Source of the DNA: an uncultured Syntrophobacteraceae bacterium
GTDB lineage: Bacteria > Desulfobacterota > Syntrophobacteria > Syntrophobacterales > Syntrophobacteraceae
Reading direction: 5' to 3'
Assembly (NCBI GenBank): GCA_937889795.1
Contig: CALBZH010000816.1
Location: 1 to 11,684, forward strand
DNA: 11,684 nucleotides
A program made the translations under genes and the position numbers. This document shows positions 6,012 through 11,684 of this stretch, one piece after another. The notes under the pieces were generated by a model, which saw nothing but the letters and a program-made list of their open reading frames with translations, was not told the origin of the DNA and did not search any database. Each line of letters begins with the position of its first letter. The stretch's first letter is position 1.

Positions 6012-6581
6012 ATGGCTCGAGCAGTACGGATTGTTTTGGTCTTTCTCATGATTCTTGCGCTCCCGGTTTGGGTGTCTGCCCAGCAGAGCGGCCATCAGCA
6101 TGGGCAAGCGGCGCCAGCTGGGAAGAAGCCGGCAAAGGCTGCCTCCGAGACGTCGACGGACAAGGGCGAGGCTCGGAAGATGCAAATGATGGAGCAGTGC
6201 AAGAAAGAGATGATGGGCAAGCACGACAAGATGGTTGAAGGCATGAGCGCCATGGATGCTCGCCTGGAGGAAAAACTCGCGGCTGCCAAGAACGCTAAGA
6301 CCACGGATGAGAAGGTTGCAGCGCTCGAGGCCGCTTTGGCCGAGATGGCCGCTCAGCGCAAAGAGATCCATGGGTTAATGGCAGACATGCATCATTCGGG
6401 AATGAAATGCGGTATGATGGGTGGCATGATGGGCGGGAAGCCGTCTGGGAAGGAGTCGATGCATCAGGGGGGCAAAGGTGGGATGCGGATGAGCTGCTGT
6501 TCCATGATGGAAGGCCATGAGGGGCGCGGCGCGTCGTCATCCGAGATGCCCAAGGGCGATGCTGGAATGAAGAAGGAGTAG
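6012..6581 (+). CDS. Exported Met/His/Cys-rich small protein, probable metal-binding
   Basis: The 189-residue product starts MARAVRIVLVFLMILALPVW, a typical signal peptide with likely cleavage after VSA (residue 23). A short His-rich mature N-terminus follows (SGHQHGQ, residues 26-32). Residues 55-127 are strongly helical and rich in Lys, Glu, Met and Ala. The C-terminal part holds dense potential metal ligands: HHSGMKCGMMGGMMGG (residues 127-142), MRMSCCSMM (residues 158-166), and further His and Met. Such Met/His/Cys clusters occur in periplasmic copper- or other metal-binding proteins, but I recognise no named family. The ATG at 6012 is chosen because AAGGAGA lies at 6001-6007 and the signal peptide starts there; an in-frame codon at 5976 would bury it. 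It is a single-gene unit between two terminators. Metal identity and role (storage, tolerance, sensing) are unknown. Confidence 0.8.
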   Translation: MARAVRIVLVFLMILALPVWVSAQQSGHQHGQAAPAGKKPAKAASETSTDKGEARKMQMMEQCKKEMMGKHDKMVEGMSAMDARLEEKLAAAKNAKTTDEKVAALEAALAEMAAQRKEIHGLMADMHHSGMKCGMMGGMMGGKPSGKESMHQGGKGGMRMSCCSMMEGHEGRGASSSEMPKGDAGMKKE

Positions 6582-6654
6582 GGGGCGCTCGCAGGGAAAA
6601 AGAGGCCCCGGCGAAGTCCTCAACGCTTTCGTTGCGCTTGCTTGAAATGAGAAT

Positions 6655-6678
6655 GCCCGGGAGGCTCGCCTCCCGGGC
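6655..6678. terminator. Hairpin terminator between convergent genes
   Basis: GCCCGGGAGG (6655-6664) and CCTCCCGGGC (6669-6678) form a perfect 10-bp stem with a CTCG tetraloop. The plus-strand transcript continues TTCCTGCTT and the minus-strand transcript ATTCTCATTTC, so the T-tracts are short in both directions. It lies between the Met-rich protein stop (6581) and the oxidoreductase stop (6707) and probably serves both. Confidence 0.75.
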
Positions 6679-6706
6679 TTCCTGCTTATGCTGAGCGTGC
6701 CCCAGC

Positions 6707-9700
6707 CTACATTCCGTAACGCTCGAGCACCATGCGCTCCACTTCCTCTTCCGTGGGCATGGTCTCGCGGTATCCCGCCATGTATTGATTTCGCAGCCAG
6801 CGGAAGAGACTCACCGTCTCGTTCACCTGGATGATCTCGGGAATGACACCGCCTTCCTGGGTCTTGATGTGCTGGTTGTACTGCCCCAGCATGCTGACCA
6901 CATCATAGAAGGTGGCCGCATCGCGGCTGATCCCCTTCTTGAAGGATTTCCCCTCAGCAGGGTAGATCTTGTCGGGATCCGGATTTCCGGAAATGTCCAC
7001 TCGCTCGAACGGTCGGCGCACGGCCACCTGCCACTTTCTGGCCTCAACCATCATTCTCGAGATCATGGGACCGGCCCAGTCGGGGCTTTGCTGACCCTGG
7101 GGACAGGCCGAGAAGAATTCCACAACCGACGGTCCGTTGTAGGCGATGGCCTCCTTGAGGATCTTGATGGCATAGAGCGGGTTGTCGATGGTGAGCTTGG
7201 CCGCGTAAACGTGCGAAATTGCCATGGCTTGGCTGATGATCCGACGGTGCAGCGTTGTCTTGCCCGCCAGGCTGGATCCGATCGGAGATGTGGAACGATC
7301 CACGCCAAATCGACTTGCCCCCGACTTCTGGGCACCGGTGTTCATATACCCTTCATTGTTGTAAATGACCCAAGTGATGTCATAGTTCTCGCCGAGAGCG
7401 TAGTTGAAGGGACCGTTTCCGATGTCGTAAATGGCGCCGTCACCCGCGAAAACGATGATCTTCGTCAGAACGTCTTTGTAGCCGTTCACGTAGGCCTGAT
7501 CCAGGCTGAACTTGGCGCCGAGGGCCGCCGCCGAGGCGGTGCCGAATCCATAGTGGCCCGACTGGTAGATACGTGAATTGAACGGATTCACAAGCTCGGA
7601 GACCTGACTGCAGCCGGTCGAATTGATGGTGTACAGGTTGAACCCATTGTCCAGCATGTGCTCGATGGCTTCCCGGTTCTTCTCCGAGAGCACCTTGAGT
7701 CCTTGGTAGAACGTCGCGATGCCCTGGGGATTGTTCCGCAGCGATTCTGCGGCAAAGAACGTGAGAAGGCTGATGGTTCCCTCGCTGCAGCCGGGGCAGA
7801 GCGTGTGACGTCCGGGGAACATCTTGGAGAACACGAACAGCACTTGTTGCATGATCGGCATCTGGTTCACGTAGCGCGCCGCGTCGGCGGTGTTATCCAT
7901 GCTCTTGTACCGCTCGGGCAAGAGATCAGTGTCCTTCACGTCTGTCTTGGCCGCCATGTGCAGAGCGTTGGTGGGGCAGACCTGAGCGCAGATGCCGCAT
8001 CCCTTGCAGGCCGCGGGGAGAACATTGATGTTCATCGCGAAGCGATCCCAAGGAATTCCTCGAGGCGGCTTCTTAAATGTCTTGAAGTAAGGGGCGGCGT
8101 CGGCCGGAATTTCATGGTCCGTGATGGTCGTGTAGAGGGCGGAATCCGGGCAGCTTGCCGTGCAGTTGCCGCACGCGGTGCATTTGGATGGATCGTAAAG
8201 AGGCAGCTGTGTGCCCACATGACTCATATCCCGATAGACGCTGGTTCCGGACGGGACAATGGGAAGGAACCGATCCCACGGAACCTTCCTTCCTTCCGAG
8301 ATGGGCTTCACCATCTGCTCGAAAAAAATCTCCTGATAGTTCTCGACGAGATTGTCGGGCTTGATCGTGCCGAGCTCATCCTTGTCGGTCATCGGGGCAG
8401 GGAGACCGGCCGTTCGCGGTCTTTGGCCGAAATCCTCCGGATCCGGGACGGAGTAAACTGGGCAGTCCGGTCGGAAGGCTCCCGAGCGCGCCACGGCATC
8501 CGACTGTGCTCCGAGTGCGCCAGCCGTGGATCGGGAAGCAGGGTCGGCACCGAATCGAAGCATCCCGATGTTGGAATCGATGATGGCTTGTCCCTTCTTG
8601 CGACCAATCTTCTTTTCGAGCTGACTTTTGAAGCGCTGCTCAAAGCCTTCTTCGGGCAGGACGCCCATCTCTTTGTTGATGAGCCCGAGAATGGCGGCGC
8701 CCGGGAGGTTTCGGTTGAGGAGCTTGAGTGCTGCATGGGTCGCATCGATGGCGATGACCTTGATGTTTTTCTCTTTGATGATGCCCTGCACATGGGGCGA
8801 AAAGGAGCCTAGCAGCTCATTTGCACTCCTGGTGCTGTTGATGATGAACAATCCATTTGCGTTCAAGCCTCCGACGTATTCGCGCAGGATTTGGTCCAGC
8901 AGAAATTTCTCATTGAAAAATGCGAGAACATCACGCTCGGTCAGCTCGGAGCTGTTCCGGACGGGATGGTCGCTGATCCTCAGGTTCATGAAGACCGCGG
9001 CGCCCTTGCGTGCAGCCCCGTAGCGGGCTCCCGATTGAACGAACTTGCAGCCGTTGCCGCTGTCTTCGGCGTAGATGTAGGCGGCACTCTCAAGGGCCGT
9101 CTTCACCCCTTCGGCTCCGATGCCGATGAAGGTCATGCCGAGCTCGCGCTCCACATAGCCGGGCAGAGGCTGGGGCTGCAGCGTGTATGAGCCTTCAATG
9201 CCGGAGAAAAAGTCACGATGGAATTCCCCGCGCCTTTTCTCCATGCAGGCTTTCATGTTTTCGATGACGGCGGCCACGTCATATTTGTTGAAGTCCTTGC
9301 TTCCAAGGCCGTAAACACCGTGCAGCAGGGTCGGCATGTCTTCCCGGCCGTAGATCCGGTGCTCCTCACGGCCTTCTCGTCCGGCGCGGATGGAAACCTG
9401 GAGTGCAGCCTGAACGTCCGCAAGAAGGAGCTGGTTGTGGGCCATGGCGCTCCGCTCCAGGACCGTGATGGCCTTGGCGTTGCGCATACCGTAAGCGAGC
9501 TCTTCGTAACAGGGCGGGTTGAACAAGACCGGCCGCACGACCCCGATCTTCCAGCCCCGGGATTCCCGATAATAATCCACAACATCCTTGACCACACCGG
9601 CAGCGGATCCCAGGACCACGATGGCCATGTCAGCATCATCGGTGCGATAGCATTCCGTTACCTTGAGGTTGGTGCCGAGGATTTGATTGGCCACGTTCAT

Positions 9701-10609
9701 GGCCGCGATGATTCCTTTCTTCAGGAACCGGTAGGCAAAATCCTGGGCCACTTGACCTTCCATGGAAAGATCCGTGTCGGTGAACGTCCCGACCAGGGTC
9801 GATTTGCCAAAGCGCGGCTGGTAGAGGCGATTCGGGGGACCGATGAAATACTTCAGGAAGTCGTCCGAGAGCTCTTTGATGTTCTCAAGGGCGTGACTCT
9901 TGATGAACCCGTCCCCGATCACCATCATCGGCAGCATCACTTGACGGAGCTCGGCAACCTTGAAGGCGATAGGGAGAAGGTCGTGGAGCTCCTGGTTGTC
10001 GCCCGAAATGAGCTGCGCCCACCCCGTATTGCGAACACCATAGAAGTCGGTATGTCCGCAGTGAATGCTCAGTGAGCCTTTGTTCACTTCTCGTGCCTGG
10101 ACCGTCATCACGACGGGGAGGCGCTTTCCGGCAACCGAAAACAGGTTCTTGGTCTTCAGGACCAAACCTTGAGAAGAGGTGTTGTCAACGTAACGGCCTC
10201 CTTGGGAGGCCATCGCTTCGACGGCGGCAATTGCGGAGAGCTCGTCGCTTGGCTGAAAGTACATGAGCTCATTGCCGAAGACGTTCAGGACGCCGTTTGC
10301 GGCAGCGCGTGCAAAGTCCTCCGCGAGGGGAGTCGACGGTGTGATGGGGTAGCCGCACAAGCCGTCCACCACGCGTGTCATGACGGAAAGCGCGGCATGG
10401 TTGCCGTCCAAGAGCGAGTCGGTCCGTTTTCGGATGGCTTCCAACTGCGCGGGTGGAATGGATTGAAGGTCAAATTGGAAGAGCTTCTTCGCGTCGAAAC
10501 GATCCCATTCCTCGGCCCAGCTCAGACGAACCCTGCTGGTGCGGTTTTGCCTGAGCTGTGAATAGGGAAGCTGTTTCCTGAGGTCTTCAAGGGTGCTTTC
10601 AAAACTCAT
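6707..10609 (-). CDS. Single-chain 2-oxoacid:ferredoxin oxidoreductase, PFOR (NifJ) type, divergent
   Basis: This 1300-residue enzyme has all PFOR domains fused. The alpha domain carries YPITPSTP (residues 87-94), Glu123 and Arg173 at the positions of the substrate-site Glu and Arg. A gamma-type domain starts near FIGIGAEGVKTALESAA (residues 494-510). A P-S-G-T linker (786-789) leads to two ferredoxin clusters (C810, C813, C816, C820; C868, C871, C874, C878). The beta domain has cluster cysteines C938, C941, C1000 and C1169 and the thiamine diphosphate motif GDGAIYDIG (1056-1064) with NNEGYMNTG (1084-1092). The family oxidises a 2-oxoacid with CoA to acyl-CoA and CO2 and reduces ferredoxin in the cytoplasm. 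Classical PFOR is about 1170-1230 residues; here about 65 extra N-terminal residues precede the alpha domain. Substrate-region sequences differ from pyruvate enzymes (QAREVNKGSLSIHCGH), so pyruvate is likely but unproven. Strong GAGAGGAG precedes the ATG. It stands alone, convergent with the Met-rich gene. Confidence 0.93.
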   Translation of the reverse strand: MSFESTLEDLRKQLPYSQLRQNRTSRVRLSWAEEWDRFDAKKLFQFDLQSIPPAQLEAIRKRTDSLLDGNHAALSVMTRVVDGLCGYPITPSTPLAEDFARAAANGVLNVFGNELMYFQPSDELSAIAAVEAMASQGGRYVDNTSSQGLVLKTKNLFSVAGKRLPVVMTVQAREVNKGSLSIHCGHTDFYGVRNTGWAQLISGDNQELHDLLPIAFKVAELRQVMLPMMVIGDGFIKSHALENIKELSDDFLKYFIGPPNRLYQPRFGKSTLVGTFTDTDLSMEGQVAQDFAYRFLKKGIIAAMNVANQILGTNLKVTECYRTDDADMAIVVLGSAAGVVKDVVDYYRESRGWKIGVVRPVLFNPPCYEELAYGMRNAKAITVLERSAMAHNQLLLADVQAALQVSIRAGREGREEHRIYGREDMPTLLHGVYGLGSKDFNKYDVAAVIENMKACMEKRRGEFHRDFFSGIEGSYTLQPQPLPGYVERELGMTFIGIGAEGVKTALESAAYIYAEDSGNGCKFVQSGARYGAARKGAAVFMNLRISDHPVRNSSELTERDVLAFFNEKFLLDQILREYVGGLNANGLFIINSTRSANELLGSFSPHVQGIIKEKNIKVIAIDATHAALKLLNRNLPGAAILGLINKEMGVLPEEGFEQRFKSQLEKKIGRKKGQAIIDSNIGMLRFGADPASRSTAGALGAQSDAVARSGAFRPDCPVYSVPDPEDFGQRPRTAGLPAPMTDKDELGTIKPDNLVENYQEIFFEQMVKPISEGRKVPWDRFLPIVPSGTSVYRDMSHVGTQLPLYDPSKCTACGNCTASCPDSALYTTITDHEIPADAAPYFKTFKKPPRGIPWDRFAMNINVLPAACKGCGICAQVCPTNALHMAAKTDVKDTDLLPERYKSMDNTADAARYVNQMPIMQQVLFVFSKMFPGRHTLCPGCSEGTISLLTFFAAESLRNNPQGIATFYQGLKVLSEKNREAIEHMLDNGFNLYTINSTGCSQVSELVNPFNSRIYQSGHYGFGTASAAALGAKFSLDQAYVNGYKDVLTKIIVFAGDGAIYDIGNGPFNYALGENYDITWVIYNNEGYMNTGAQKSGASRFGVDRSTSPIGSSLAGKTTLHRRIISQAMAISHVYAAKLTIDNPLYAIKILKEAIAYNGPSVVEFFSACPQGQQSPDWAGPMISRMMVEARKWQVAVRRPFERVDISGNPDPDKIYPAEGKSFKKGISRDAATFYDVVSMLGQYNQHIKTQEGGVIPEIIQVNETVSLFRWLRNQYMAGYRETMPTEEEVERMVLERYGM

Positions 10610-10752
10610 CGATCAAGTCTCCTCTCACTGAACAACCTTGCCGCTTCGTAAGCGTTCGTGTCAGGGAAATTGCCTCACTGCATAGCGTGCTATCCATGAT
10701 AACCGACGACGGCCCCAAACGAAAATCGAGGCCAACCATGGTGAAAGGGCTT

Positions 10753-10799
10753 CTTGAGGGAAATATCGCTCCCTCAGGGAGTGGCCTTCCACCACTGAG
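10753..10799. promoter_or_regulatory. Two mutually exclusive hairpins
   Basis: Hairpin 1 pairs TGAGGGA (10755-10761) with TCCCTCA (10770-10776), extended on the plus strand by one G-U and one C-G pair (10753-10778). Hairpin 2 pairs CTCAG (10773-10777) with CTGAG (10795-10799) and GTGG (10781-10784) with CCAC (10789-10792). Both use 10773-10778, so only one can form at a time. This is the arrangement of attenuators and riboswitch expression platforms, but no T-run follows on either strand. The pairing is seen; function and strand are not established. Confidence 0.3.
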
Positions 10800-10888
10800 C
10801 CTCTCTGTACTGGACGCGTTTACGGGTAATCGCGCCGCTGTTTGGGGTATGAACCACTCAGCTGAAAAGGGGTAAGAAGGTCGGCGCA

Positions 10889-10925
10889 GGCATTTGTCTT
10901 GCATGGGATCAACCGACCAAATGCC
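10889..10925. repeat. Inverted repeat GGCATTTG/CAAATGCC
   Basis: Perfect 8-bp arms at 10889-10896 and 10918-10925 are separated by 21 nt. The centre-to-centre distance is 29 bp, close to three helical turns, so two regulator half-sites on one face of DNA, or a hairpin, are both possible. No regulator can be named. Confidence 0.35.
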
Positions 10926-11003
10926 AGCCACCGCAATAGAGATGCATTGCTGGGTAAGCGCACCATTTTAAAGAGGTGAGAATTATAGAATCGGATGTGG
11001 CTG

Positions 11004-11021
11004 CTGTCAATAGAGTATCAA
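11004..11021 (+). promoter_or_regulatory. Possible degenerate PHO box upstream of the PstS-like gene
   Basis: CTGTCAATAGAGTATCAA resembles the two CTGTCAT half-sites of PhoB boxes: 6 of 7 bases match in the first half and 4 of 7 in the second, at the correct 11-nt period. It lies about 145 nt before the ATG. Because it is degenerate and no clear -10 follows at a fixed distance, this is only a hint that the gene is phosphate-regulated. Confidence 0.2.
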
Positions 11022-11165
11022 GTCCGATCGCTCGCGAACGTTCGTGGGCTTTGGCTCTGCTACCAAACATCTTCTCTGATCCAGCATTTAAGGGATGCAT
11101 TGGAGTATTTGTCGGATCGATTCAACACCTTGACATCAAAAACGTTGGGAAAAAAGGAGCAGGCA

Positions 11166-11684
11166 ATGCGGTTCACCGGAAAGAGCATGTGTATGGTAAT
11201 GGCAATCGTCTTTTGGACGGTCCTCGGCGGGATGGCAGCAGCTCAAGAAGTGAAGGTGGGAGCCGGAGCTGCTCCCACTGAAAACGTATTCTCGAAAATT
11301 AAGGAGCCGATGGAAGCAGCCACGGGCTTGAAGCTGATTTTGATCAGCAACGGACCGGTCGAAGCGTTCAAAGACCTGGACAAGGGAAATGTTCACGCGG
11401 CATCAGGCGGGCTGACATTTCAGGACTGGATGACCATGATGGAGAAGGATGGCTATGCCATCCCCGACAAGACCATCTACAAGTCCCGCGTGATCGGAAA
11501 GGACGTCATCAAAGTCCTGATCCACAAGACCGCACAGGTCTCGAAGCTGTCCAAGGACCAGCTCAAGGCAATCTTCACAGGGAAAGTCTCAAACTGGAAG
11601 GAGGTCGGCGGAGCCGATGTTCCTGTCGTCCTGGTTTGGGGAGAGAAAATCCCCGGAACCCACAGCGTATTCCAGAAAGAGATC
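11166..11684 (+). CDS. Periplasmic substrate-binding protein, PstS-like (C-terminus beyond window)
   Basis: The frame is open from ATG at 11166 to the right edge, 173 codons. Residues 1-26 (MRFTGKSMCMVMAIVFWTVL and a GGMAAA end) form a signal peptide with likely cleavage before QEVKVGAG. The mature part has the PBP-like (PstS-type) features: an early glycine-containing strand (VGAGAAPTENVF, residues 31-42), SRVIGKDVIKVLIHK (residues 107-121), and the hallmark LSKDQLKAIFTGKVSNWKEVGG (residues 128-149), which marks phosphate-binding-like ABC receptors. The usual 'SR' after the Asp/Ala segment is replaced by AASGGLTFQDW (residues 78-88), and GTHSVF (residues 164-169) stands in the GSGT...F position. 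The ligand may therefore not be phosphate. AAGGAG at 11154-11159 supports the start. Permease and ATPase genes may follow outside the window. The family is fairly secure; the ligand is uncertain. Confidence 0.85.
   Translation, partial: MRFTGKSMCMVMAIVFWTVLGGMAAAQEVKVGAGAAPTENVFSKIKEPMEAATGLKLILISNGPVEAFKDLDKGNVHAASGGLTFQDWMTMMEKDGYAIPDKTIYKSRVIGKDVIKVLIHKTAQVSKLSKDQLKAIFTGKVSNWKEVGGADVPVVLVWGEKIPGTHSVFQKEI

Larger units (their letters stand above)
10610..11165. other. 556-bp divergent intergenic region rich in inverted repeats
   Basis: This region separates the minus-strand oxidoreductase from the plus-strand binding-protein gene and must hold both promoters. I find no convincing consensus promoter for either gene. 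It contains GGCCCC/GAGGCC (10711-10733; pairs best as minus-strand RNA), two overlapping hairpins (10753-10778 and 10773-10799), GCGCCG/CGGCGC (10832-10837 and 10882-10887), GGCATTTG/CAAATGCC (10889-10896 and 10918-10925), and the palindrome CGAACGTTCG (11035-11044). GATGCATTG occurs twice (10941-10949, 11094-11102). Open frames crossing it lack ribosome-binding sites and protein-like composition. It does not match the riboswitch classes I know (TPP, c-di-GMP, Moco and glycine were considered). Confidence 0.6.

Noticed and set aside
7658..8812. A 384-codon plus-strand frame inside the oxidoreductase gene, and the similar frame at 9218-10075
   Set aside because: Both are antisense shadows of a strongly conserved enzyme whose cofactor motifs lie on the other strand. 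They arise from codon bias in GC-rich DNA.
10687..10875. A 62-codon plus-strand frame in the intergenic region
   Set aside because: It has a GTG start, no Shine-Dalgarno sequence, and spans inverted repeats. The composition looks non-coding.
10599..10931. A 110-codon minus-strand frame ending just inside the oxidoreductase start
   Set aside because: It begins with GTG without a ribosome-binding site, runs through the hairpin cluster, and its translation has no protein-like pattern. The 11-nt overlap with the oxidoreductase start alone is not enough to call it a gene.
11130..11135. TTGACA close to the PstS-like gene as a -35 box
   Set aside because: The corresponding -10 would fall on the ribosome-binding site, with no TATAAT-like sequence there.

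Overview
The window looks like chromosomal DNA from an anaerobic, moderately GC-rich bacterium, most likely a Desulfobacterota/Syntrophobacteria-type (former deltaproteobacterial) sulfate reducer or syntroph. This placement is an inference. It rests on a giant single-chain 2-oxoacid:ferredoxin oxidoreductase, a SecF with an extra membrane insert, and an uncharacterised gene of a kind I associate with that group. There is no rRNA, tRNA, CRISPR array, insertion sequence or phage gene in the window.

Layout, left to right. (1) Positions 1-544, minus strand: the N-terminal membrane half of a type I ABC exporter that runs off the left edge. (2) A divergent regulatory gap (545-815) holds a good sigma70-like promoter with a 17-bp palindrome at its predicted start point. 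It leads into a small STAS-domain anti-sigma-factor antagonist-like protein (816-1151, plus). (3) A 369-residue protein of unknown function (1146-2255, minus) converges on the STAS gene. The two stop codons lie side by side in the palindrome TCATGA, so no terminator separates them. (4) A yajC-secD-secF cluster (2503-5744, plus) encodes the SecDF-YajC accessory complex of the Sec translocon. It is preceded by a near-consensus promoter (2337-2365) and closed by a strong intrinsic terminator (5799-5829). (5) A small exported Met/His/Cys-rich protein (6012-6581, plus), probably metal-binding, has a dyad in its upstream region. (6) A hairpin terminator (6655-6678) lies between it and the converging 1300-residue PFOR-type oxidoreductase (6707-10609, minus). 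(7) A 556-bp intergenic region (10610-11165) is rich in inverted repeats, some mutually exclusive, and separates the oxidoreductase from a divergent PstS-like periplasmic binding protein (11166 to the right edge, plus).

How the parts relate: YajC, SecD and SecF form one functional unit that uses the proton motive force to help export proteins. The other genes look like independent transcription units. The oxidoreductase would decarboxylate a 2-oxoacid with CoA and reduce ferredoxin, which is central to anaerobic carbon metabolism. Its exact substrate cannot be read from sequence. No new multi-gene system is evident. The most unusual items are the SecF insertion, the divergent N-terminally extended oxidoreductase, the structured 10.6-11.2 kb intergenic region, and the palindromic control site before the STAS gene.
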